Below the pieces are notes generated by a model. That model saw nothing but the letters and a program-made list of their open reading frames with translations. It had not been told where the DNA came from and searched no databases. Both the position numbers and the translations under genes were made by a program. From positions 1-53,478 of the forward strand of contig JAGCNI010000090.1 of the NCBI GenBank assembly GCA_017646015.1: a stretch of 53,478 bases of DNA. The letters are read 5' to 3'. How positions within the stretch are numbered: the first letter of the stretch is position 1; each line of letters opens with the position of its first letter. The DNA is from Lentisphaeria bacterium (GTDB lineage Bacteria; Verrucomicrobiota; Lentisphaeria; Victivallales; UBA1829). This document shows positions 27,401-36,247 of this stretch, one piece after another.

Positions 27401-30400
27401 ATCACGGTTACCGTTGATACCGATCTTGCATTGAACGGTTCTCTTGTTGATACTTCCGGTTCCGGTAAAGCCTACGGCGAATTTGTACTGGATAACGTGG
27501 TTCTCAAGATCAACGCCGGAAAATCTTTCACTGTCGGCGTGACCACCGATGCAAACGGAACCGTGACTGCTTTCGGCAATCTTGTTATCAAAGGCGATGG
27601 CATCCAGTATTCTTATGACGGCTGGAATGCCGGAACATGGACCAGTTACAGCACCAAATTTGTCTCCCCGGGAATCATCAACGATGGTACATTGACTGTT
27701 ACTGGTATGATCGTGGCATACACCAATGATCCGAGTGCTCTCAATCCTGTCGAACCGATCCGCAACAACGGTACGATGTATGTGACCGGCGGCAATACAT
27801 TCAACGATGGCAATAATGATATTGCTCTCGGGGTTGTGACCGCTCCTGATTCAGACGGAAATCATGCTGTGACATTGGTCAAGAATGCTTCAACAGGTAT
27901 TCTTTCCGTGACTGATGGAGCAGAAGTTTCTCTCTTTGTCGGCACCAGTTCTGCCGGAACTGAATCTGTGTATGAATATACCACTGTCATCGACGGTGTT
28001 GAATATACCGTTTATCTGACCCTGACAGAATATGCAAATGTTTCAACCGGCAGCTGGGTACAGGGACAGGCTATTCAGAGTGGTGATGGATTCCTCTATC
28101 AGGATTCCGATCGTGCTTCTGACGAATACATTGATTACATGGTTGAAGATGGCGAAAAACACGCCCGTATTTATAAATATGAAGTTTCCGGACTGGATAA
28201 ACTTCCTGTCACTTTGTATATGACTCGCGATGAATTGGCAGAATTGAAAAAAGTTGCCGGGCTGACAGATTCTCAGATCTCTGCAGAAATGGATTACAAA
28301 GTCAGTGGCGAATACCGCTTGCGCGATACAGAAATCATTCCGAATAAAAAGTCTGATTACAAAAAATATATGTCTACTCCAATCGGAACTCTTTCTGAAT
28401 CTGCCATGGCAAGTCAGATCGTTTATGCCTACACATTCCTCGGAACAGGCAGAGTTGTTTATATGACTCAGGGCGAAGCTGCTCAAGTTGCCGCAAATAC
28501 CTGGATCCAAAATTCAATCGTTGCTGGCTATACCAGAAGCTCCATGACATCTGTCGATTATCGTGATTATGCGTATATTCCGACCGGAATGAACAACGTG
28601 ACGATTTACAACGATGACGGCGGTTCTGTGACTGTCGGTCAGTTGGGTAAAGCCGATGGTTCCAAAGTTCTGTTGACTGGCGGCGGTACTGCGGTTTACA
28701 ATACCAGCAGACAGGGAATCACTCCCGGTTTCAAACTGTACAACGCTTATATCAATGCTTACGGCAATGGGGCTGTCGGTCTTTTCAACTCCACTGATGC
28801 CAAAGCAGAATTCCTTGTAGATGTTTCTCCGGAAGAATACCTCAATGCAGATGAACTCAGAGTCGCCATGACTACCGGAGGTCCTCATGCCGGTGGAATT
28901 ACTGCTTACGGTCAGTTGATTTACAGCATCAGCGGTACAAAATATTCTGTTGCCAACATGGGACAGTTCACTGCCAACCCGGGCGATCTGGATGCAGCGA
29001 TCCGTGCAGAAAATACCACAACAGGTGTTTCTCTCTTTGATGCCGCACCGATGGCATTGAACGGAGATGTTTATACTCATGGTAAAGCATCTGCCAACGT
29101 TGATTTCCGTACTGTCACCGATTTGGAAAATGTCACGATCAACGGCTGGAATATCAGTAAAGATCATGCCGATGTGATTCTGGATGATGTTTACCTGAAC
29201 GGAAATATGGTCAATACCGGATCCAACGTGTTTGTCACCGATTCTTTCCGTGCTTCCAGTTTCAGTGTCACTACACCGGTCGGAACTTACAGAGCAAGTT
29301 ACAATGATATCATCTACGTGCTGAATGATTCCGGTTTGATCGAAGGTTCCTCATCCTATGATGGTCAGGGCGGTAATATCTATTTCGGCGGCAATATTGA
29401 TGCGATCGACGGCAAGACTGTTCAGTTCTATGACAAACAGGCATACCAGTTTGTCAACGTTGCCGGACGCATGTCCTTCTATGAATTCAGCGGTCTTTCC
29501 ACTGAAAGCAATCCGGTTGCGATCTTCAACTCCGGTGAGTTCTATATGGATTCCGACCGTGCCTCCACAGATACCTATGATCTGTATGTGACAGAGTTCA
29601 ATGTTTCCGCAACGGACAATGACAGCAAATTCTATGGTCATTTCCAGTATTTCATGTACAATGTTCTTCACGAGGGATCTGTAGATCAGGCTGTCAGTAT
29701 TTCTTCTGATTTTCTGCTTGCAACTGATGAGGTTTATCAGGTGAATAACAGTGGTATTGTCAACCATGACCTCAATACTTACAATGACATTTATTTCACC
29801 GCCAATCAGATGACATTGACCGATCTGAATATCCGCAACTTGAACAATGCAAGTGCGGCAGTGACCAACTATGCTGGTAATGTGACCATCAATCGCGGCA
29901 ATATTCAGGGCAGTGTTTCCGGTTTGGATACATTGGCATATTACTACTATGTCGAATCTCCGGGAGCAGATATGCTCCGGATCTACGTCAAAACTCCTTA
30001 TACGGAGTTGAATGATGTGGAAAAGATTGCCGGGGCAGCTTATTCTGTCCGTAACAGCGGCGATATGGTCATTGACGGAACCAATACCGAAGTGATCGAT
30101 CCGGCTGCAACGGATGAATTCCGTCTGAACGGCAAGACCCTGTTTACCAACAAACTGGATTTCAATTCTGCATACAGCGGAAATTATACAGCTTTTGCAA
30201 CCTTTGCAACTTCTGTTGTGGTGGATGAACATTACACTTCAGCCAATAATACACCGAACAGAATATATTTCTATCTGAGTTCCGGATTGCAGAATGGTAC
30301 TAATGAAAATAGGCCTCATATTGCTGTTGCCAGTGCCTCGACATTGTTCGGAAAAGGTTCTTACAATGAATCCACCAAGACTTGGAGCGGAAATAACAGC

Positions 30401-33400
30401 ATTTCTTATTTCTCATCTCAGGATGCGTATAAGAAAGTTGACTTTGACCTTTCCAAGAACTTCCAGTCCTACACCCGCGGCAGTACATTGACTGACTGGG
30501 TGTTCGGAAACTATATTGTGGATATCAAATCCACATTGAACAATGTTGCCTTCCGTGCAAATGCACTCAGAGATTACACAACCACAGTCTTTGATAACTG
30601 GAGTATGTCACTGACCGTGACCAATATCGAAGCGGATCCGAAATATCAGTTTGAAGGTTTCCAGTATGTGATCAAGAATGGTGTTCATCCGGAATATCTG
30701 GCATCCAATTTCTACCAGAGTTCCCCGACTGTCAGTCTGACACAATACTCCACCACTGCGACCATGGTTGCCAAAGCTGATTTGGAAATCGGGTTCAACA
30801 TTCCCGGCTCTTCCATTGTGACCCATGGTGGAATTCAGGGTGAAATCACCTTGCGCGGTGTGAATATCAGTACAGATCCTGCAGCTCCGCTTTATGCCGG
30901 TGGAATGCTGGTTGACGGGGCAGCATACGTGGTGTATGCAAATCAGGAATTGACACTGGTCAACTTCTCTGTTGATGCCCAGACAGCAAACGGTATCTCC
31001 AACTCCGGTGCGGTATATGTCTTCAATGGCGAACAGAATGAAGACGGCGCATGGGTCGGCATGAGCAATGCTTTCATCCGTGCGACCAACGGAACCGCAG
31101 TGATCAATCAGAACAGCGGTTTGTTCATGATGTTCAACGGTGCGATCAAAGACAGCCGTATCGGTATTGAAACATGGGGCAGTGGAGCTGTGGCAGTTGT
31201 CAACTCCACCTTGTATAACAACCTTATCGGTATTTCTTCTGCTTTGGATGCACCCAGTGGTTCTGAAACCATGAATCTGTTTGTTGCAGATACGACCATT
31301 GTCAGTGATGACGCAAACAGCCGTGGTATCGTGTTGTTGAACAGCGCAGGCGAACTTGACTTGGTCAACTCCATTGTTCTGGTTGCCGGAGGAATCGGAA
31401 TTGAAAACAACGTCGGTGCCAAGATCGATTCTGAAACTGAAAAATCCAACATTGTCGGAAACGACATGCAGGATACCCTGACCAAGCTCTATGATGTTTA
31501 TGGAGTTTACAGTTTCGCAACTCTGACAGCGGGTACCAGTTGGAATGATACTTACAATGTCGTGGCATTGAAAGAAGGCTCCACAGCCCTCTCCGGCGGT
31601 ATCACCCTCAGTTATGCACTTAAAGCCGACGGTGGTTATTTCTTCTATATGAATTATGTTCCGGAAAATGCGATTGAAATCACTTGGGACAAGATGGGTT
31701 ACAGCCGTATCTTTGATGTAGTCGATGCAGAAGGCAATTCTATCGGTAGAAATATCGGTATCGGTTCTTATGTGGGCAAACCGATCGCTCCGATCGAACC
31801 GGAGCCGGAACCCGAACCCGAACCGACACCTCCGCCTCCGCCGCCGCCCCCGCCGGTCGAACCGGACCCGATTCCTTCTCCGGTGGAAGGCAATATCTTC
31901 TGGGTCAACACACTGACCGATGATGCTGTTGCCAACAACGGTTTGAACTCTCTGCGTGAGGCATTCGATTATGCGAACTATTCCGGACAGTCGATTACAG
32001 TCAAATTTGTTCTTGACTCGATCAATGCGGAATATCTGCTCAGCGGAGCGTTGGATTTCGATTTGAACAACGGAATCACTCTCAATCAGGGGGCGATCAC
32101 TGTCAACGGAGCTGACCTTTCCAGCCTCGGCGCAGGACTTCCGGAAATCTCCGTGGACGGCAACTTTGAAACAATGTTCACGATTGCCGGCGGTACATTG
32201 AATATGTCCAACTTCACCGTGGATGGCGAAGGACAGTCCCGTGCATTCATGATCGGAGCTGACGGCGCTGCAAATCTGACCAGCGTGGTCATTGTTGATG
32301 CAATGGCAAGTGCACTCGGCGGTGCTGTGATGAACAGCGGCAAGTTTACTATGAACGGTGGCAGTATCAGCAACAGTACAGCTCTCATGGGCGGTGCGAT
32401 CTACAACGAAGGTACAGCCACTGTTCAGGATGTTGGATTCTACCGGAACGTTGCTATTGTCGGCGGTGCGATCTACAACGAAGGCGCACTTGCGATCAAA
32501 GATGTCACGCTGAATGAAAATACAGCCGTTGACGGTGCAGCGATCTACTCTGAAACCGATCTGACAGTTTCCGCATTCACCGCACATGACAACACTGCAT
32601 TGAATGGTGCAGTGATCGCCGGAGACAAAGATATCGCTCTCTACAACGGTGTGATGAACGGCAACGAAGCCAAACATCTGGTCGATACGGAAGGCAAAGT
32701 TGCCCTGGTGACAATTTCCACACACGGAAATGAAACCGATGTTCAGATCATGGGTGATGATTCTGTTGATATCGTCAACTCCACGTTGACAGCCAACAGC
32801 GGCGTGATTGTTGAATCTGACGGAATGGTTCAGGTTGCCAACTCCCTGCTGATCGGTGAAAACAGCAATGTTGTGACTGTGGATGCCGACAGTATCCGTT
32901 CTGCTTACTCTCTGTACAGCAGCACCCCGCAGGCGACACTGGCATACTCGTTTGAAAACCGTTTTGATATGAACTTCACCAGAGTGTTCGGTGGCAACTT
33001 GAAAACGGATGGCCGCGGAGCTTTGCTTGTTCCGCATAATTCTCCGGCAGCGATGGGTGTCTGGACTTACTACGATGGCAATGAAATCCGCTTCTCCGTA
33101 CGTCCTGAAGGTCTCTGGACAACCGGTTACTATGCACACAATATGACATGGATCTCCCTGACAACCGGAAGCCGTGTTGATTATGATCCGAGTGCTCTGG
33201 TTGTCGGCGACCGTGTTTCCCCGAGCATTGGAGCAACTGATACCTATACAGCCAGAAGACCGGATTCGGGACCGGGAGTGAATACCTCCTTCACCAATCC
33301 GTGGAATGGCGGTTACTATCAGGATGAAAAGAATGTTGTCTGGGATTACAGCACTGTGATCAGCCCGCTGTTCACGAACCCCGGCTTCAGCCTGACCTAC

Positions 33401-33784
33401 GATGATGAAAATCCGATGGGCTGGACCAGTGAGTTGTACCGTGAACTGTTCGGCAGACCGTATAATGATACGATCTCAGTGATGGAAGGCAGAGATGACA
33501 TCGGAACTGTTCCGGATGGTGAAAACATCAGCATTGATGTTGACGTGATTGAAGAAGAATTCCAGGAATTCCTCGAAACACCGTATCATGCTGAAGACGG
33601 TATTCCGCTGACGGATGCAGAAATGCGTGCGATCCGGAATGTTGTCATGACCGGTAATCATGCGGAAGAACTCGAAGTCAGCGAAGGAATCGGTCAGCAG
33701 ATTGCATCTGCAATGCGTAAAGCAGAGATCTTCAAAGATGACTTTGACAAGGCTCTTGACCAGCTTCTCGGCGTGGATGCTTAA
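24479..33784 (+). CDS. Giant surface protein: LEPR-XLL-like N-terminus, DUF4347 and beta-helix regions
   Basis: The 3,101 residues have no classical signal peptide. Residues 12-26 (LEERVLFEGAAAAEI) match the LEPR-XLL type N-terminus of giant exported proteins. Residues about 270-400 form a DUF4347 domain with His321 (IMTHGNG) and Cys358 (MIYGCNLA), arranged like the dyad of caspase-fold peptidases; residues about 136-200 look like a degenerate copy of its first half. Cys358 and Cys379 are the only cysteines. Residues about 420-2430 are repeated beta-strand/Asn-Gly units typical of beta-helix adhesins, with a threefold insert near 1175-1370. A Pro/Glu linker (about 2440-2472) precedes an NSLREAFDYAN segment (2490-2500) and a second beta-helix. 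The tail has no LPXTG, PEP-CTERM or RTX motif. Probable cell-surface fibre or adhesin. Confidence 0.8.
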   Translation: MMKKQKMQIFKLEERVLFEGAAAAEIIAAVDNAGNPENSADQSAAEDAENKQNIQETVQGAGPLSESGANNQAESAQNEGAGLPQTDAALQDPAAVLVNGNADFSELTDPTISYSGDIAEFLNADITAEGAAAEANSELIVVDADSVDKLDMAALEGKNVIILDAETDTAEQLTGWFNENPDAEIDSITLVSEDADADAEADALREQFIPDGTAEAQSAAEFNAELADAEDFIVFPDNKTVLSVDANAEDIPADLLSDAAEDKNELVIVNSNMADLDNVLEQLGDSRDVLVIDINTDAMAQINDYLAEADTDYDAVHIMTHGNGTGFYLGSTKVTEAAQMEIFADSMAENGDFMIYGCNLAAEAEGQALINDIAEVTGCDVAASVNETGAAGDWALEYNVGVVDTAAVSISNWNYNLATVAVTVDGNTTDAVAGTYKTFDEVLTLEQTLAASDVLEITIAVDANATLDHIFTHATTITIANGNTLTVNGFIIDSGASLTIEGPGAFTAVSLQNDGTLVVNTDITANIMNNSYMTVAPAIITGDITNNSGATLEFTGNMSLDPTNVNNITNAGDINVNMLANVEIAGDFNNDTTGNLFLNANSALAVRGTMDNDGQVTADPDGWFGAATLNNIGSVTLGGQNYQVSQTAFGTVNNSGIMVLNGNGGSSADYVVAVSFNNQGSGVLSLENGATFITDNFVNKGSVSVDDSNFTVDQTLTNQAAGTISDVSAGGAASFDIENLVNNGNITLQVAGSYLEVYQDLTNDGTISIGAGTDLYVNPFVNNGTLNIGGTVEVYADPAGGTPYGITNPGTITFDSDTATIINGNPNQVGYGVYLEAGGSIVNNATAGAPSISGFYIGLDSVPGALSASASSLGLNFSGSAFGFIEALKVTADVTNAANLEFATIDEAIAYVANNSANAYRVYFALDPDKTAAEWVTAATISTTAVLPENMVGISGNAFITDNITRQNVILNTLITVTVDTDLALNGSLVDTSGSGKAYGEFVLDNVVLKINAGKSFTVGVTTDANGTVTAFGNLVIKGDGIQYSYDGWNAGTWTSYSTKFVSPGIINDGTLTVTGMIVAYTNDPSALNPVEPIRNNGTMYVTGGNTFNDGNNDIALGVVTAPDSDGNHAVTLVKNASTGILSVTDGAEVSLFVGTSSAGTESVYEYTTVIDGVEYTVYLTLTEYANVSTGSWVQGQAIQSGDGFLYQDSDRASDEYIDYMVEDGEKHARIYKYEVSGLDKLPVTLYMTRDELAELKKVAGLTDSQISAEMDYKVSGEYRLRDTEIIPNKKSDYKKYMSTPIGTLSESAMASQIVYAYTFLGTGRVVYMTQGEAAQVAANTWIQNSIVAGYTRSSMTSVDYRDYAYIPTGMNNVTIYNDDGGSVTVGQLGKADGSKVLLTGGGTAVYNTSRQGITPGFKLYNAYINAYGNGAVGLFNSTDAKAEFLVDVSPEEYLNADELRVAMTTGGPHAGGITAYGQLIYSISGTKYSVANMGQFTANPGDLDAAIRAENTTTGVSLFDAAPMALNGDVYTHGKASANVDFRTVTDLENVTINGWNISKDHADVILDDVYLNGNMVNTGSNVFVTDSFRASSFSVTTPVGTYRASYNDIIYVLNDSGLIEGSSSYDGQGGNIYFGGNIDAIDGKTVQFYDKQAYQFVNVAGRMSFYEFSGLSTESNPVAIFNSGEFYMDSDRASTDTYDLYVTEFNVSATDNDSKFYGHFQYFMYNVLHEGSVDQAVSISSDFLLATDEVYQVNNSGIVNHDLNTYNDIYFTANQMTLTDLNIRNLNNASAAVTNYAGNVTINRGNIQGSVSGLDTLAYYYYVESPGADMLRIYVKTPYTELNDVEKIAGAAYSVRNSGDMVIDGTNTEVIDPAATDEFRLNGKTLFTNKLDFNSAYSGNYTAFATFATSVVVDEHYTSANNTPNRIYFYLSSGLQNGTNENRPHIAVASASTLFGKGSYNESTKTWSGNNSISYFSSQDAYKKVDFDLSKNFQSYTRGSTLTDWVFGNYIVDIKSTLNNVAFRANALRDYTTTVFDNWSMSLTVTNIEADPKYQFEGFQYVIKNGVHPEYLASNFYQSSPTVSLTQYSTTATMVAKADLEIGFNIPGSSIVTHGGIQGEITLRGVNISTDPAAPLYAGGMLVDGAAYVVYANQELTLVNFSVDAQTANGISNSGAVYVFNGEQNEDGAWVGMSNAFIRATNGTAVINQNSGLFMMFNGAIKDSRIGIETWGSGAVAVVNSTLYNNLIGISSALDAPSGSETMNLFVADTTIVSDDANSRGIVLLNSAGELDLVNSIVLVAGGIGIENNVGAKIDSETEKSNIVGNDMQDTLTKLYDVYGVYSFATLTAGTSWNDTYNVVALKEGSTALSGGITLSYALKADGGYFFYMNYVPENAIEITWDKMGYSRIFDVVDAEGNSIGRNIGIGSYVGKPIAPIEPEPEPEPEPTPPPPPPPPPVEPDPIPSPVEGNIFWVNTLTDDAVANNGLNSLREAFDYANYSGQSITVKFVLDSINAEYLLSGALDFDLNNGITLNQGAITVNGADLSSLGAGLPEISVDGNFETMFTIAGGTLNMSNFTVDGEGQSRAFMIGADGAANLTSVVIVDAMASALGGAVMNSGKFTMNGGSISNSTALMGGAIYNEGTATVQDVGFYRNVAIVGGAIYNEGALAIKDVTLNENTAVDGAAIYSETDLTVSAFTAHDNTALNGAVIAGDKDIALYNGVMNGNEAKHLVDTEGKVALVTISTHGNETDVQIMGDDSVDIVNSTLTANSGVIVESDGMVQVANSLLIGENSNVVTVDADSIRSAYSLYSSTPQATLAYSFENRFDMNFTRVFGGNLKTDGRGALLVPHNSPAAMGVWTYYDGNEIRFSVRPEGLWTTGYYAHNMTWISLTTGSRVDYDPSALVVGDRVSPSIGATDTYTARRPDSGPGVNTSFTNPWNGGYYQDEKNVVWDYSTVISPLFTNPGFSLTYDDENPMGWTSELYRELFGRPYNDTISVMEGRDDIGTVPDGENISIDVDVIEEEFQEFLETPYHAEDGIPLTDAEMRAIRNVVMTGNHAEELEVSEGIGQQIASAMRKAEIFKDDFDKALDQLLGVDA

Positions 33785-33834
33785 TCATGAAAGGACAAAG
33801 TGTTATGAAAAAATATACAACAACGGAGGTTACG

Positions 33835-36054
33835 ATGAAGCGGAAAGCTTCTCATGTTCTGGTGTTTGGAGCAGCGGCGGCAGCAATGCTGATCAGCGGT
33901 TGCAATACCGGTGGAATTGCCGAATTTTTCGGTTATACGACTGAGTCATCCAGCCGCAAAGAACGAATCAGAGTGGCGAGTGAACACTTCCAGGAGCTGA
34001 GAAATAAGAAACAGCAGAAAGACCTTGCTGCGAATAAACTTCTGAGTCTTCATGATTGTTTCCGCATTGCCGAAGAACACAATGCGGATCTGCAGGTGCA
34101 GAGAATGGAAAAGGCTGCTGCTGAAAAGATGAAATGGGCAGAAATCCTCGGATTGCTCCCGGATCTGACTGTCAGCAATGACTTTACCGGACGTTCCAAT
34201 CAGGCAGGTTCATCCAGCCGTGCCATTGTCAATGATGGCGGAACTTACAGTTACAGCACCAGTACTGACCGCAATGTAAACAACTTCAATGTTGACATGG
34301 CTTTCAGTCTGTTGGATTTCGGACTGGCATTTTTCAATTCTCAGCAGGGGCATGACCGTGTTCTGCTGCGTGAAAAACAGGCTCAGCGTATGCGTCAGAA
34401 CCTGCGTTTGGATGTAGCCAAAGCCTATTTCAAAGTTGCTGCTGCCCAGCGTGCGACTTCGATTACGGTCGATCTTCTGCAGCAGTGCAAGAGACGTGCT
34501 GCCATGATCCAGAGTCTCCAGAGAAGAAAACTGATCACACCGTTCCGTGCTCATGAAGAATTGAGTCGTTTGAATGATCTGGAAAAACGTCTTTCCAACT
34601 ATATCCGCAACAACAATCAGGCTTGTGTTGAGTTGAGTTCTCTGTTGGGTGTGTATCCGACTGAAAACATCAAAGTGGATGATTCCGTGCTTGACAAGGC
34701 TCCTGTGTTTGATTTCCTTCCTGAAATTGAACTGTTGGAACAGATGGCGATTTTGAAACGTCCGGAACTGTATGAAATCGACATTCAGAAACATTTGAAC
34801 ATTCTGGAATGCCGCAAAACTCTGCTGATGATGGTTCCGAATGTCCAGCTTTATATGGACTTCATGAACAGCAGCAATTCTTTCCTGTACTATCAGTCCT
34901 GGTGGGAACTGGCTGTCCGTGCGGCTTACAATGCATTGAAGACCCCGCAGCACATTGCCCGTTATCTTGCTTACAGCGATCAGGCAGACATTGAAGAACT
35001 CCGCAGTTTTGCCCAGGCGATCGCCGTGATGTCTCAGGTTCGCATGGCGACAGCAGATATCAAATCTGCCAGAGAACGTTATGAGCTGAATCGCAGAGAA
35101 TACCGCAACTTCAGTGCCAACCTGAAGAAAGCGGAAAGAATCAAAAATGTCCGCGGTTCTCTTTCTGAACTGGAACTGGATGTGCTCCGCATGACAACTG
35201 CCGAAACCGAAATCGAACGTCTGCTTGCCATGGGAGCTTATCACATTTCCTATTACCGTCTGTTGAATGCGGTTGGAATTGAAAACATGGATCCTGCCAC
35301 TCAGGATGCCCTGAAGAAAGAGCTTGCTGACGGTAAAGTCCGTGCGGAAAAAGAACTTGCCCGGGCAAAACGTGAATATGAACAGAAAGTTCAGGAAGCG
35401 GAAACAGCCCGTATTGCCGGAATTCTGTATGAAGACGGATTGGCACAGGAAAAGGCGAAAAAAGATTTGGAAGCGTTTGAATATTTTGCAAGAGCAGCCA
35501 AAATGGGCAATGCGGATGCGATGTTCTCACTTGCCAATCTTTACAGACTCGGCAAAGGAGTCAAGCAGAATTACAGAGCAGCGATCCGCTGGTATATCCG
35601 TTCTGCCAATGCCGGTAATGTCAAAGCAATGATTACGATCGGCTGGGAATATTACAGAGGTCAGTTTGTCAAACAGAACTATGCTGCTGCGCTGAAATAT
35701 TATACCATGGCTGCGGAACAGGGGGATGACCGTTCCTATTACTGGATGGGCGTGATCAATTACGATGAAGGCAGATATGATGAAGCAATGCGCTGCTTCA
35801 AAAAGATTGCCCGTAAAGGCGATACTGATGCGATGGTGCGTGTCGGCAACATGTATCGTGACGGCAAAGGTCAGGAAGGCAAAAACTTCAAGAAAGCCTT
35901 TGACTGGTTCCAGCGTGCTGCTGCCAAAGGTGATGCTTCTGCCATGAACAATATCTCTATGATGTATGCTATTGGAGAAGGTGTAGTGAAAGATCAGAAA
36001 CAGGCTGACAGCTGGTTCAACAAATATGAAGCGGCTGCTGCCAAAGCGAAATAA
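33835..36054 (+). CDS. TolC-family lipoprotein with C-terminal Sel1 repeats
   Basis: This 739-residue protein has lipobox LISGC (Cys23). Residues about 70-510 are TolC-like and closely follow the paralogue upstream (NDFTGRSN, then FSLLDFGLAFFNSQQGHDRV and DVAKAYFKVAAAQRATSI). Residues about 525-735 are five Sel1-like repeats (AAKMGNADAMFSLANLYRLG, SANAGNVKAMITIGWEYYRG and so on), which usually bind partner proteins. I use ATG 33835 with GGAGG at 33825-33829; ATG 33787 would add 16 residues before the signal peptide. It starts 50 bases after the giant protein and ends at a strong terminator, closing the operon. Sel1 repeats on a TolC-type duct are unusual and may recruit a periplasmic factor. 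Confidence 0.8.
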   Translation: MKRKASHVLVFGAAAAAMLISGCNTGGIAEFFGYTTESSSRKERIRVASEHFQELRNKKQQKDLAANKLLSLHDCFRIAEEHNADLQVQRMEKAAAEKMKWAEILGLLPDLTVSNDFTGRSNQAGSSSRAIVNDGGTYSYSTSTDRNVNNFNVDMAFSLLDFGLAFFNSQQGHDRVLLREKQAQRMRQNLRLDVAKAYFKVAAAQRATSITVDLLQQCKRRAAMIQSLQRRKLITPFRAHEELSRLNDLEKRLSNYIRNNNQACVELSSLLGVYPTENIKVDDSVLDKAPVFDFLPEIELLEQMAILKRPELYEIDIQKHLNILECRKTLLMMVPNVQLYMDFMNSSNSFLYYQSWWELAVRAAYNALKTPQHIARYLAYSDQADIEELRSFAQAIAVMSQVRMATADIKSARERYELNRREYRNFSANLKKAERIKNVRGSLSELELDVLRMTTAETEIERLLAMGAYHISYYRLLNAVGIENMDPATQDALKKELADGKVRAEKELARAKREYEQKVQEAETARIAGILYEDGLAQEKAKKDLEAFEYFARAAKMGNADAMFSLANLYRLGKGVKQNYRAAIRWYIRSANAGNVKAMITIGWEYYRGQFVKQNYAAALKYYTMAAEQGDDRSYYWMGVINYDEGRYDEAMRCFKKIARKGDTDAMVRVGNMYRDGKGQEGKNFKKAFDWFQRAAAKGDASAMNNISMMYAIGEGVVKDQKQADSWFNKYEAAAAKAK

Positions 36055-36080
36055 GCATTGATCTGCAAGCGTTATTTCAA

Positions 36081-36110
36081 AAGACCCGGTTTTGACCGGG
36101 TCTTTTTTTT
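36081..36110 (+). terminator. Rho-independent terminator of the giant surface-protein operon
   Basis: A 9-bp stem AAGACCCGG (36081-36089)/CCGGGTCTT (36096-36104) with a 6-base loop is followed by a T run to 36110. Confidence 0.93.
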
Positions 36111-36175
36111 GGGGGTTATTTTTCCGGGTCTTTTCTGTATTTCCGAAAAAGTTTTGATTTTTTTATTATTTTCTT

Positions 36176-36203
36176 TTGCTTTCATCTGAAGTTATGCTAC
36201 ATT
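36176..36203 (+). promoter_or_regulatory. Predicted promoter for the SNF2 helicase
   Basis: TTGCTT (36176-36181) and TACATT (36198-36203) are separated by 16 bases. This is a moderate match, 44 bases upstream of ATG 36248. Confidence 0.35.
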
Positions 36204-36247
36204 GTTACGTTTATCGTTATTGATTTTGAATTGGGAGTGGGCGAAGT

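Noticed and set aside
30608..33139. 843-codon open frame on the minus strand inside the giant surface-protein gene
   Set aside because: It has no recognisable domain, is rich in Cys/His/Arg as expected from the reverse complement of a Gly/Asn/Asp-rich protein, and has no start context. It mirrors the codon bias of the plus-strand gene.
24479..33784. RTX-type or Sec-type export signals in the giant protein
   Set aside because: No GGxGxD nonapeptides, no C-terminal LPXTG or PEP-CTERM anchor and no N-terminal hydrophobic signal were seen, so no standard route is claimed.
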